Positions 11,436 through 22,076 of a DNA stretch of 64,000 nt are shown here, one piece after another. Source of the DNA: Erodium maritimum. Lineage: Eukaryota; Streptophyta; Magnoliopsida; Geraniales; Geraniaceae. The notes under the pieces are model-generated. The model saw only the letters and a program-made list of their open reading frames with translations. It was not told the DNA's origin and did not search any database. Both the position numbers and the translations under genes were made by a program. Each line of letters opens with the position of its first letter. The first letter of the stretch is position 1. The DNA lies in assembly GCA_963921825.1 (NCBI GenBank), contig OY997589.1, positions 18,125,735-18,189,734 on the forward strand, given 5' to 3'.

Positions 11436-13184
11436 GGGGTTATTTACGATAAGGTACCCTAATGTTTCGTCCATGAACGATAAGGTACCCTAATGAATTT
11501 TTTGTCCGATAAGGTACCCTAATGATTCGTCCACGAACGATTTGGGTTAATGGGGTTAAAAAACTAACAGAATTATGTTAAAAGACTATTTTTCCCTTTG
11601 GTATTTCAGTTGACTTTTGACTTAAGAGTAAAAAGACCATTATACCCTCAAATATAGATGTACTTTAATTAACATTTTAATTCATTATTAATAATATCAT
11701 TAATTCTTTAAAAAATATTAATACTTTTACAAAAATAATTTTTTTTATTAATTTGGATAAAATTTTAAACTTTCATTAATTTTGATTAAAAAAATTATTT
11801 TAATTACTTTTCTATTTTTGATTAATTGTTTTCTGTAAATTATTATTATAACATACTTTTAAAATTTTAACAAATTCTAAATAAATAGTTTTCCTTTAAA
11901 TTAGTTTTATAAAATATGAATATATCTTTTTCTAATATTTATTTATTATCTGAATATTGTTTTTTTAATTAAAAGTTGCAGTATGTATTTATTTTTTAAT
12001 TTTTTTTATTTCATAAAATGCTGAAATTACGAAATAAAAAATTCTTGAATAACGAAATCGAAATTCTCAAAGTCGAGAAAATTCTCGAAATCGATTTGTA
12101 GATGGGATCTTCTCCGGCGAGGTCTGGAATCGATTTCTGGAAATCCAAACAGATATCATTCAGATTACGATTAATACAAACCCAAAAAATTGAATCAAAA
12201 GAGAAATTTCACCCAAAAAAAATCCAATCTGAACATTCAACATTCAAAAAAATTTCCCAAATCCTTGAAACAAGCTCTGGCCGAGGAAATTTCCCAAATT
12301 TTTTTGCAGATCTGAAGCTCGAGGCGTATGTCGGACAAGATCTAGATCGAGGAGATGGCGGTTCTTCTCCGGCGAGCGGCGCTGATTGGAGGATGAGCGG
12401 GGGTGAGGAGATGGGAGGTTCTTCTCCGACATGCAAGGTCTTCGTGGATTTGGAGAATAAATCGTTGTCTGAACTCCGTGATAGGGAACAAAATGAACTC
12501 GGGGAGGAGGTGTTGATTTTGTTGACGAAGCACCGTGTCGCTGTCGTCGTGCCTTATCGTCGGAAGAGGTCCACGACGTCGTGCCCTAGCGCCGCCGTTA
12601 AGCGCTCCGGTTCTCCAAACGCACCAGAGGTGTGAGCTGTGCTATGCGAATTGCGAGGAACGATGGAGGTGAAGCTGTGATCTTCGATCAGTGACGAATG
12701 ATGGAGGTCGAGTTATGATATTTAGAGATGCGAGGAACGATGGAGATGGAGGGAGTGTTTTGAATCTGTGAACTGAGAGAGTATTAAGTGGGTGAGAAAT
12801 AGGAATTAGGGTTTTAAAGAGGCAAAGGGTAGATTCGTCATTTTTCAAATATATATATTTTTATTTTTAAAATTTTAAAATTTTAAAATTTTATTTTTTA
12901 AATTATTTTATTTATTTATTGTATTATAACTAAGGGTATAATGGTAATTTTGCCTATCAAATTTATAAGCTTAAAATAAGAAAGGGTAAAATCGTCATTT
13001 CACACCCCACTTAACTGCACATGTCTAATTTAGAGGAATATTCCGTTAGTTTTTAACGGAATATGCCAATTTTAAACCAAATCGTTCGTGGACGAATCAT
13101 TAGGGTACCTTATCGGACACAAAATTCATTAGGGTACCTTATCGTTCGTGGATGAAACATTAGGGTACCTTATCGTAAATAACC
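11436..13184. mobile_element. 1.75-kb Mutator-like element with ~110-bp TIRs made of sub-repeats
   Basis: Left end ggttatttacgataaggtac (from 11438) is inverted at 13165-13184. Each TIR contains three copies of cgataaggtaccctaatg at roughly 31-bp spacing, alternating with a cgtccatgaa-type spacer (11447-11550; inverse 13070-13180). An 8-bp run attttttt flanks both sides (11428-11435 and 13185-13192); it is low in complexity, so it is weak as a TSD. No transposase is present. It lies on the start codon of the PIF transposase remnant. Confidence 0.82.
12102..12635 (+). CDS. 177-codon ORF inside the Mutator-like element, function unknown
   Basis: The frame starts MGSSPARSGIDFW and is GC-rich from about 12310 on, unlike the AT-rich rest of the element. 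A short segment ggttcttctccggcgag recurs with variation (12105, 12360, 12417). No domain is recognised. It may be captured host sequence, as in Pack-MULEs, or simply element sequence. Confidence 0.25.
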   Translation: MGSSPARSGIDFWKSKQISFRLRLIQTQKIESKEKFHPKKIQSEHSTFKKISQILETSSGRGNFPNFFADLKLEAYVGQDLDRGDGGSSPASGADWRMSGGEEMGGSSPTCKVFVDLENKSLSELRDREQNELGEEVLILLTKHRVAVVVPYRRKRSTTSCPSAAVKRSGSPNAPEV

Positions 13185-13199
13185 ATTTTTTTATTGGAA

Positions 13200-13420
13200 T
13201 TTGTGAGAGAAATTTGAGATTTTAAAAGAGGAAGTTGAGAGAAATGTTGGTGATTTGAGGAATGAGATGGAGTGTATTTACAAAGGGGAAATTTTGGTTA
13301 TTTTTGGTTAAAATCTATTTTTTTGTATTAAAAAAATTATACCCGTTATAAAACGTTGCTCAACGGTCGGATTTTTTTTCCATCGAACTGGATACATGGA
13401 AGTCGATGATTGGTTGGCGG
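13200..13420 (-). promoter_or_regulatory. Displaced 5' leader of the PIF transposase unit
   Basis: Resembles 9230-9418: purine-rich leader, then a degenerate TATA (TAAATA on the minus strand near 13275), then an inverted repeat cgttg ct caacg (13354-13365). The Mutator-like insertion separates it from the coding part. Confidence 0.45.
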
Positions 13421-13680
13421 CGACCCGCGATCCGCGTTAGTGATTTGCGGGTCGCGAACCGTGAAACGACCCACTTTTTAGTGGGTCGGAGCCGCAAAAA
13501 CCGCATGCCACAACATGCGACTCGCAGCTCTAACCCCCTAAATAAAGGGACGCGAGTCACGGATCGGGGGAAGGGTCGAATGGTTGTACGTGGTCTGGTA
13601 GGGGACTCGACCCTTTCAAATATGTAACAATTTTGGTCGAAGGAAACCATGGTATCCACCGTATAAAAGATAATGATAAA
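13390..13680. repeat. GC-rich segment with hairpins
   Basis: Contains cgacccac tttttagtgggtcg (hairpin near 13469-13490) and repeated cgcga/tcgcg units. It parallels the GC-rich island at 9425-9650 beyond the other unit and probably is the outer part of the PIF element. From 13680 to 14100 the sequence is AT-rich with nothing supported. Confidence 0.4.
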
Positions 13681-14249
13681 TATTTACTATAATTATAATA
13701 ATATATACATTTTGTAAATATTTCTAGTGAATTAATTCATCCGTAAAAAAACCATAAAGTTGGCGGAAAATTAGAAATTTAGAGCATGTGAAAATTTAAA
13801 TTTTAAAAAACATATTTACAATTTTTTTTTAAACATGATATTTTAACTTCAGTCAAATCTCAAAACTTACCTTGAAGTATTGTCCACAGACGAAAAAAAT
13901 TTCCTCATGCTTTTAAGGAGCATAGGATATTGTCCACCGTCTTTAGTTATTATTTTTTTTACAGAATATGCTCTTCTATTACGCCACGTGATAGCATGTG
14001 TTTGTTAATGAATTTATTTTAAATGAATTAGCTCGAACTATCCATAGCCACTCAACTTTAAAATTATGATTTTCTTATTTTGAACCCTGACCACTCGTTT
14101 ATTGCTGAAACTTCTCCAAGAAGATCAACAATCCCGAGTTTCCATAGTTCTCTATACATAGAGAAAGACAGAGGTTTCGAGAGAGGTGGAGTCAGAGACA
14201 AGGTCGCATGCGGATGACGGTTGGGTTGAGGTGGGCGGAGATAGAGGTT

Positions 14250-14830
14250 TCAAAGCAAAAAAGGTGGGTACTTCCAAATCGTCGATCTGTTGTTTCTATG
14301 GAGTAGGAGCAACCATTTGTACATCTTAGAGCAAGAAAAACCCTATAAGCCGTTTCGATGGGTGTGGGAGTTCGAAGGTATGCGAGATTTAGGGTTTAAT
14401 ATGAAATATTAGTTTGGTTTGTGTGGTTCTTTTGCTTCGATGATACAGATTGTAGGATTTTTTTTTATCTTTGCTATTCATAAACCTAGTTTGTCATTTG
14501 GTGATATAGATTTTAGTTTTTTTTTTTAATCTCTGCTACTCTTAAACCTAGTTTGTCATTCATTGATATAGATTTTAAGGTTTGTGAAAATTGAAATTGG
14601 TAAACCTTCATATTATGCTAAATCAAGGAGAACGGTATTTTGACTAAGTGGAATCAATGGTTGTGGAGCATATATTGGTTAAAATATTAAAGAATCTAGA
14701 AAGAAGCATGTTAGATTTTGAAGATTTTTTTTTGAAGGATGGCCTAAAAAGAATGAAATTGGAGATGAATGTATGAAGAAAGAAGAAGAAATTGAAGAGC
14801 TTGAAGTTGAACCATAAATTGCTAAGTGTT
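14250..14830 (+). pseudogene. GRF-type zinc-finger gene remnant
   Basis: Around 14270-14370 the plus frame reads SSICCFYGVGATICTS, stop, SKKNPISRFDGCG. This resembles the plant GRF zinc finger C-x-C-G...TSW...NPGRRFxGC, with the Trp codon changed to a stop (tag near 14330). A presumed intron of about 250 bp follows. The second part (14620-14820) is Glu/Lys-rich and ends EEIEELEVEP-like, similar to the coiled tail of small GRF proteins. Such genes are common in plant repeat-rich DNA. The stop and decayed ligands mark it as a pseudogene. Confidence 0.5.
14442..14577 (+). repeat. Tandem duplication of about 62 bp
   Basis: Unit 14442-14502 recurs at 14503-14564, with the start of a third copy at 14565 (gatatagatttt). 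Both contain aaacctagtttgtcatt. It lies in the presumed intron of the GRF remnant. Confidence 0.8.
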
Positions 14831-15539
14831 ATGAGATGTAATAGTATAGTAGTTTAGCTGTTATTGATATCATACGTAGTTTTGTCATCGTGTGGATAAT
14901 AATTGTTAATTTGTAGGTTATGTAAAAAGGAACGAATTATTGAATTAAATAAAGTTTCAATCCTATTACGCTAGCTTGCTTGAATTTTTAGGTTCATGCT
15001 TACTTGAGTTTGCATGTTGCAATTGTAAGAAAGGAAGAATTGGTCAGATAAACGTAATAAGAATTTTCCAAATATATGTCATATGAATTTCCCTACATGT
15101 CAAGGAAACCTAATAAGAATTGCCCACATGTCAAGAAAATTTCATATGTTTTGCCCATAGATGTAACAAATGAAACAATGCATAACAAATTGCCCCCAAA
15201 TCTATTAACTGCATTATGAATTGCCTAAAAATCTTTTTAGTGCATTACGAATGCCCACAAATCTACTATAAAATGACGAGTGTTATCCGCAATAATAAGC
15301 CAAACCTAGAATCACAACATGTCATCCTTAACAATATAAACCATTCATTCATAATTCTGAAACAATATACACTCATCAAGCTTAGAAATTCAATACAAAA
15401 TGTCAATGAAACTATACAATTCAATATTGATAAGTTCAGAACTTCGAATCAAAAGATCATTAAGTTCACAAAATAGTTAATAACCTATTTGAGTAAATAA
15501 GTTATCAACTATTGAGTTTGCATATCACATTGTTAGAAA
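14831..15539. other. AT-rich intergenic sequence
   Basis: No supported gene. A short set of near-repeats around 'tgcccacatgtcaagaaa' (15060-15260) recurs with variation (cccacaaatct, gcccccaaatct). Confidence 0.5.
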
Positions 15540-15548
15540 TTAAAGAAA

Positions 15549-15950
15549 AGGATAGTTTCATCTCACTGCCTTAACTATGTGGGTTTTTTCATCTCACTAC
15601 CCTAACTATTTTTTGTAGCATTTCACTACCCTAGAATGTTTTTTTTTCACTTTCATACCCTAACTATGTTTTGTGGCACCTCACTATCCTAGAATGCATT
15701 TTTGTGACATTAAAAACTGATTTTTTTAAAGAAATTTTGAAAACCAATAGCATGCTTTTGAAAATTTGGTTGTTAATGAGGGGTATTATGGACTTTTTAA
15801 GTGTTTTCATCCAAAAGTGGATGGAAAATTGACGGCGGGTATGAAAGTGAAAAAAAAATGCAATCAAAGGTAGTGAGGTGCCACAAAAAATAGTTAGGGT
15901 AGTGATATGAAAAAATCCACATAGTTAGGGTAGTGAGATGAAAATAACCC
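15549..15950. mobile_element. 402-bp Mutator-type MITE with ~120-bp TIRs
   Basis: An exact 9-bp duplication ttaaagaaa flanks it (15540-15548 and 15951-15959). The two ends are inverted copies over about 120 bp, each holding tandem variants of tctcactaccctaacta. The 9-bp TSD and long TIRs are typical of Mutator-like elements. Non-coding. Confidence 0.9.
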
Positions 15951-16235
15951 TTAAAGAAAAAACATAGAACATAATGGCAGCTTTAGTCACAAGTACAAAA
16001 GTTTATTGTGTCGATGTTGCAATCATAAAAAAAGCATATCATCAACCTAACATCAGTTCGGTACATAGGTCGACGACGATAGTCATAGATCTGGCCCTAA
16101 CCTTGAAGCTCAATACCTTTCCATTGGCGACTACACAAAGAAATGAACAATCAAATGTTAATAGATATCTTCATGAGAATTTATAAATTAAACAAGAAAA
16201 CGAACAACAAAAAATGAAATTGTAAATTTTCTTAC

Positions 16236-16350
16236 ACGATTAGCTTCCCGAACAATATTCAGCTCATGTTGGGTAAAATTTGCTCCATCACCGGCTGTAG
16301 AATCTTGCGGTATAATGGAAATAATGTCAAACAAAGGTATACACATGGTT
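16236..16350 (-). other. Possible exon of an unidentified gene or gene fragment
   Basis: The minus strand encodes FDIISIIPQDSTAGDGANFT and continues with a helical segment QHELNIVREANRV. It is followed directly by a donor-like gtaag (16231-16235). This looks like real exon sequence in AT-rich DNA, but I do not recognise the protein and found no adjoining exon. Chance ORF is possible. Confidence 0.25.
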
Positions 16351-16419
16351 AAATAAAAAGGAAAAAATATATGAATCAAGTACAATACCATTACATCATC
16401 ATGTTGGGTTTGTGTCATA

Positions 16420-16535
16420 CTTCTCTGTTTCTTTGTAAAAGACAAAGTCAAATTATACACAAACTTCTCTGCTTCTTTGTAAAAGGCAAAGTTAGATTAT
16501 AGATACTTGTAAAGAATCCTTTGCAAGTATCTATA
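16420..16535. repeat. Tandem duplication plus 15-bp-arm hairpin
   Basis: Two adjacent copies of a unit around cttctctgtttctttgtaaaag (second with gcttc and ggcaaag) are followed by an inverted repeat: tagatacttgtaaag (16500-16514) pairs with ctttgcaagtatcta (16518-16532), 14 of 15 positions. Confidence 0.75.
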
Positions 16536-17492
16536 CACAAACTTCTCATTATTCATCATTGTCATCTAATCAACAAATGGTTCTCATTACAGTAAGAAAA
16601 AAATCAATAAGAATAAAACCTTATGTCTATTTCAAACTTAATTCCTAAGTTAACACAATATGAGTACAAGCACTCAAACTCAGTATTATGATCAGTTATA
16701 AGCCTAACTGATTGTAGTCTGAAAGTGAAAAGCTTCTTTTACAAGTACATCACACTTATTTTATCATTCTCAAAATACATAAACTGAAGCTTATCCTAAA
16801 TAACCTTGTCAGTAGTCTCATCAACAAAATTGTAAACCACATTTTGAGAAAGACACAATCGGGTCATATTACACAGTTTATGACCCAACTTTTTCCACCT
16901 ATCAAGCAGATCACTTCTGACGGTTCATCTATCATCACATCAAACTGATCTAAGCTAACCAGAATGTCCTTAAAATCAATTTGCCATGTTTTAAAATTGT
17001 TTCTTCCGTTGAATCAAAGAATGTCGAATCTATGGACTTTTACATAACCCACATCCTGATATGTGAAAGCTCTATTAGACATATTCACAAATACCATGAT
17101 AACAACAATAGCCAATCAACTAGTCAACCAGGAATCTCTGATACCATTTATAGTGAACCTTGTACCCAAAACGAATAAACAAGATTCACACCAGAAATCA
17201 ATTGGATTCGTATGAATCACTATGATTCACTTTCTAACAAACATCAATCACCTGATTATCCAAAACACAATCCCAGAACCTATCAATAATTGCAAATGCC
17301 AATATGCGAATAAATACAAAACAACAAATAAAGCGCATAAAATAAACGGAGAACATCATTTTTACTTTGTTCGACAATGTTCCTACATCCATGGGACAAT
17401 GAAGAGCTCATTTGTATTAACCGAGAATTATAAACTTAATTTTCTATCTTTCAATGCACATTACAACCCAAAAGATTTAGCTTTGTTATGGT
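16536..17492. other. AT-rich intergenic sequence
   Basis: No supported gene. On the minus strand near 17140 there is ggtatcagagattcc, which resembles an LTR-element primer site, but no LTR was found beside it. Confidence 0.4.
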
Positions 17493-17511
17493 AACAATGA
17501 AACGTTCCTAC

Positions 17512-19314
17512 GAGAACAGAGAAAGGCTAAGAGGGACCTTCTTCCTTTTGCCTGTTTCTGCTCAATTTTGTTGACAAGTTATGATCACTACTTGTCCATT
17601 GTTTCTCGTTCTACACCTAGAACTGTTAAGAGGGCTGTGCTGAAGAAGGGGCGAAGCGGTAATAGTGCTCTAATTCCGGCGCATCCGATTCGCAGATCAG
17701 AGGTATCGGCTCAGACGATCGTGGAGGAAGGCGTGCGGGCCGATTCAAAGGTCGCCAACGCGGTACCGGTGGGTAAGAGCTTTGACAGCGCAAGGACGAC
17801 GAGGCTGGATCCAGAAAAGGATTCGGTCGTCCCTCTGTGTGAGTTTTCTGGCGTTCGTGATCAACGGAATGACGTTCGTGATCAACGGAATCCGGCGACT
17901 GGGGAGAAACCGATCCCGAAGGTTACAATGGAACCATATGTGGAAATCATTCCAAACGAGGTGTGTATACAAAATTTACCTTACGAAACGTCCGAGGAAT
18001 GGGTTCGGCACACTTTTGGAGCCTTTGGCGACATATCGGCTTGCTCTGTTCCGAGGTGTGTGAACAGGGGAGGTAAGAGGTTTGGTTTTGTACTTTACTC
18101 GTCGTCAGAGGCTGCTGCAAAGGCTGTGGAAACCTACAATGGTTTCAAGCTCAACGGGTACGTACTGTTCATAGCTTTAGCTCGGCGGTCGGCTACTGCT
18201 CCGGCGACGTTGGACATGGAGGTCGTAGTCAACGGTCCGATAACGCGTCAAACTTAGTCTCTTTCCAATCCAGTTTCATATGGTGCGCGATTTGAGGGAT
18301 TCTAATTTGGATTCAATTACTCTGGATCCGGTTTCAGCGTGCGGTAATGCCGGAGAAGAAGGGGCAAACGCTAATCACGCTGTCGTATTGGAATGTGATG
18401 GAGTTGGGCCTGATGTACAACCTGTAGAAGCCCGTGTGGAAATGGGCTGCGACGTGGGTTCTGTTTCCAAGCAACCGCATCTAGAGAACCATTCGCGCGA
18501 CGAGCTGCGTGGAGGAGTGGGATCTGAGCTGGGTCAAGTGCAGGCCAGTTTTCAACTAAAAAAAGGTGGACTTGGGGTAGCTAACGGGCCAAGTGGTGGT
18601 CCAGGCCCAGATGCTCAAAAGTCGGCCAGCGATCCGAGTTTGTTTGACATTTTTAAACGCATTGGCACGGATTTGAGTCCGTCGGCTGTTGTGGGCTCGG
18701 ATTCAGATATGCAGGTCATTCAACCTCGAGGTGAAGAACCAATTATGGAATTCGAGTGTTAGTGCAGTCCGTGGAAAGATATTCTTCTGAGTAAACCCAG
18801 TATTCCCGTTGAGGTTCCAAGGAAGCGTGGTCGCCTAAAAAAGGGTCAGCCAAAAAAGACACTTCCTCCAACTGTTTTTACCAGACACGAGCCAAAACAT
18901 CTGCTGATAGAAGAGGCTCTGCTGGAGGTTTCACTATCGATATTGCTAAACAAAGTAAAGAAGGATCGTGGAGTTTTAGCAAGAGATTTGTGAAAAAGGC
19001 TGTTTCCCATTCCACAGGTTTTGGATCCCCACAACCTGTTGAGGTTGAAGAGGACGTCGATGATTTCGAGTTCGAGGTTATTCCGGAAGTATCACCTGTT
19101 CCGGTTTCTAACCGATTTCTCTGCTTGAATCCGGATATGAAGTAGGTCTCGAGGGCGGTGCTCTGTTTCGCTTGCTCCCTGTACTGTTTTTTGTTTTAGT
19201 TTGGCTTTTTGCTTGTATCGGTTTGGGGAAAAGGTCCTTTTACGGATCGTTTTTCTTGCATCGTGTTACTTTCTTGTAAACGTTTCCATAATAAAATCTT
19301 TTCGCTTATAAAAA
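17512..19314 (+). mobile_element. LINE with RRM-type ORF1 and no ORF2
   Basis: The copy has an ORF1 remnant (17568-19144), a short 3' UTR and an A-rich end (ttataaaaaa). It is flanked by a 19-bp imperfect repeat, aacaatgaaacgttcctac (17493-17511) and aacaatgatatgttccaac (19315-19333), identical at 15 positions. No endonuclease or reverse transcriptase sequence lies between ORF1 and the tail. RRM-containing ORF1 defines the BNR-type plant L1 subclade, as I recall it. The copy moved as a unit, or lost ORF2 after insertion. Confidence 0.75.
17568..19144 (+). pseudogene. LINE ORF1 with RRM domain and AT-hook-like motif
   Basis: The first frame (17568-18257) has an RRM at about residues 131-205, with RNP2 VCIQNL (132-137) and RNP1 KRFGFVLY (170-177), both close to consensus. 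A duplicated VRDQRND repeat precedes it (97-107). No ATG opens the frame before Met121, so the original start is lost. A frameshift near 18260 leads to an Asp/Gly-rich linker (18280-18762). Further on, a frame encodes RKRGRLKKGQPKK (near 18818), an AT-hook-like basic motif, and an acidic C-terminus ending about 19144. The family's ORF1 binds the element RNA. The RRM is well preserved, the rest is broken. Confidence 0.8.
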
Positions 19315-19417
19315 AACAATGATATGTTCCAACTCCTTTTACCTTTTATGATAAATAACTCCCCAGGCAAAAATGGAACTTCTTAACTTGTTGTATATAT
19401 ATTAACCTCTCATTTCC

Positions 19418-22057
19418 TCTAAAGATCGTCCTCATTAAAAGAACTTAATATTTAAATTATTGTTTGGAACGTTGTGGTTGGAGAACGGGTTAAATTTTGG
19501 ATCGATTTAAAAAAAAAGAGCAAAGAAAAAATGGAAGAAGGGGAAACAGGCTTGGCCCAGCTAAGGACCAGGCCCAGCTCGCTTACCCCAGAACCGCACG
19601 GCCCAACTCATTGAGCCCAGTCGCCAGGCCCAGCCCTTCCTCTAACCCTAGCTTCGTGAGTCTCAGCCTCATTTGCACGCACACTTCCCGAGGCATCTCA
19701 TTCCTCGTTCTCTCCATCTCGCTCAGATCCCCTTCTCTCCCTCTCGACATCTCTCGCCGACGAGCTTCGTGCTACAGCTCCCGGCCTTGAAACCAAACCA
19801 CCGACACGAGAGCGACGCCGAGACCCCGTCGCCTCACACCCCCCGTGTCAGAGAGCGAACCTCGCCGTCCTCAACCTTTTCTCCTTCACACCAACGACGC
19901 CGCCGTCCTCGTTCGAGCCTCGCGCGCGCCTGCAACAGAAGAAACCAGTGACGGTGAGCCCTTTCCCGTCCTGATTCACCATCCATGTTGGTCCCTTCCC
20001 TGAGAATCGAGCGCGCGCGAGCTCGTTCATGTCGAGCTCGGTTGGAGGGACTCGCCGGAACTCTCAAGCTCCAGATCTGAGGTTTCTGCGCCGACGAAGC
20101 CCTCACATCGTCAGATCTGGACGAAGAGGCCCTGGATTTCGCACCAACGACCTCCCATCGTCACACCAAGCCTCCCTGACGACGTCGCCGTCGTTGAGAA
20201 ACCACCCGAGCTCGCCTGCCGTCGTCCTCAGTCACCGGAACCCTAGCCCCGTCTCACCTCCGTTCCCAACTCAGGGCAAGACACGGGCCTTGGGCTCGGG
20301 CCAGGACAAACTGGGCCTGGACTCAAGTCTGAGTCGGGCCTGGACTTAGATCTGGGCCGGACTTGAACTTGGGTCTGGGCTGGGTTTAGATCCGGGTCTG
20401 GGTCGGGCTCGGGTCAGGTTCGAGTCCGGACTAGGATCCAGGTCAGATTTGATCCGGTTTCCGGATTTGGGTCGGATTCGAGTCAGACTCAGGTCGGGGC
20501 CGGGTCGGATAGTTGGATTAATTAATTAATTAAATAAAATGACTTAAATCAGACAAATTAAAGCACTTACTTGATAATTTAGAGGACTGTTAAGGACTGG
20601 ATCGGGACTGATTATCGTCCTTATTTGTTAAAACCAGGCTTTGACCTCGATCGTGGAGAAGACCGGAGGTAGGCCTGGACGTCAGCAGCTAGGTGATCCA
20701 GATAGAGACTGAGAGGTAGGGAAATACCTCGGAACCCTACTCAATTACGGACGTATTAGAATGCATATAGGGAAACCTAATAGCCGGATAAATAACTAGC
20801 TCACATATAGAATGTGATTAACTAGCGTAGCCTTATAAATTGCGAACCACTTACGAGCCATGTCGTGCCGTAGGTGTTGGTATGCCGTGCTGGTAGAATC
20901 GGGCTATGTTGTGCCTGTAGGAATGTTAGCTGATTGTGTTGATGGTGTGCTCTGTGTTGCTTAAACGGTTAAAAAATAACGAGCATGACAACGAGTAGAG
21001 GAGAACTTAGTGATGCATATTAGTGACTTGATTGGTTGATTCTGTTTATATGATATGTTGAAATGTGGGCATTGGGGAGTGGATACCGGTTAAGCCGGTG
21101 GGGTTACCACGTTGAGTGTGGTGTCGATAAGCGATGGTAAGTGCGTGATGGTTACTGGAGTAAATTGAGAATGTGATTATTATTGTGATTGTGGTACTGT
21201 GGTTACATGAGAGAGGTGGTTTCCCTACCTTCCGACTAGCACTCGGTAAAACGCTGTGTTGTTCCGCGAAGAGGCGATTTCCCTGCCTTTCGTGTATCGG
21301 TAAAACGTTGTGTCCGCGATGAGGTTGTTCCGCGAAGAGGCGATTTCCCTGCCTTCCGTGTATCGGTAAAACGCTGTGTTCCACGATGAGGTCGACCGCC
21401 TATCTCGACTTTGTGTTGGGGAAGTTGCGTGTGGCTTCGTCGGGCCGAGCGGGTTGCTCCCGAAACCGTGCAAGTGTGTGAATTTCTTGTGTTGAGAATG
21501 CATTGGATTTTGAATGGGTGTGGCTGTGCTTGTGGCTATGGTTGTTTCCTTAGACTGTTCCTACGGTGTTGCCTCGGTATAGCAGTTAGTGTTGAGTTAA
21601 AGTTGGGGATTGTTAGTCTGGTGAATGTCAGGGTAAAATGAGTATTTTTCTTAAAACGGGTTACGTGTCGCATCGGTTCATCACCTTTTTTAAACTATTA
21701 AAATTGGAAAGACTTTATTTGTAAGTCTGTAATTAGGTGGATTTCGTGGCTTTTCCCTACTGAGCGTCAAGCTCACCCCTTACCATGTTTTCTACAAGTA
21801 TTAGCTATGATCTGGATTAGAGGACATCGCAGAGCGTGGGGCTAGCGAGAGTCCGGGAGTTGTTTTTGTTTTGTTATTAGAGACGTACTGTTATTTTTGA
21901 CTATTGTATATGACTGAGCGTAGGACTCAGAGTTTTGGATATTCTGTTGGTTTATATTATTCACCATTTTCAGATGTTAATCACTTTTAAATTGCTTTTA
22001 CTTAATTTTACTAAGTCACGTCTCGGGTCCGGTCAATATCGGATGTGGGGCGTGACA
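19418..22057 (+). repeat. 5' LTR of the gypsy element (about 2.64 kb)
   Basis: Ends ggggcgtgaca at 22057, next to the primer site. The start is inferred by alignment to the related LTR at 56646-59721: an A-run (near 19509) lies about 90 bp from the start in both. It begins TC instead of TG. Contents: GC-rich gene-like part (19640-20270), a GGGTC-rich low-complexity part (20280-20510), and a minisatellite (21215-21390). From 20757 on it matches the 3' LTR. Confidence 0.7.
21215..21390 (+). repeat. Minisatellite in the gypsy LTR
   Basis: Three copies of a unit of about 56-65 bp around gaggcgatttccctgcctt...cggtaaaacgctgtgtt. The partial 3' LTR carries a related, longer set at 26529-26940. Confidence 0.8.
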
Positions 22058-22060
22058 TTT

Positions 22061-22076
22061 TGGTATCAGAGCCTGG
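22061..22076 (+). other. Primer-binding site (initiator Met tRNA type)
   Basis: tggtatcagagcctgg lies 3 bp inside the 5' LTR end, the usual form complementary to plant initiator methionine tRNA. Confidence 0.85.

Larger units (their letters stand above)
7540..13430 (-). mobile_element. PIF/Harbinger-like element, two minus-strand units, decayed and invaded
   Basis: Two genes of the PIF/Harbinger pair lie on the minus strand: a SANT/NAM-associated ORF1 partner (7680-9222) and a DDE transposase remnant (10640-11429). Both units have similar 3' flanks (7550-7700 and 10465-10640 share the order gctaaatttattaaatt...taaatactata) and similar 5' flanks (9230-9418 and 13200-13420). Terminal inverted repeats and a TTA/TAA duplication could not be located, so the outer limits are approximate. 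Two other DNA elements have inserted, at 9692 and 11436. Confidence 0.7.

Noticed and set aside
17140..17170. Minus-strand primer site of an LTR element
   Set aside because: Only a short ggtatcagag match; no LTR pair or coding domain nearby.
21215..21390. Regular repeats as a CRISPR-like array
   Set aside because: This is an LTR minisatellite in plant nuclear DNA with diverged units and no unique spacers.
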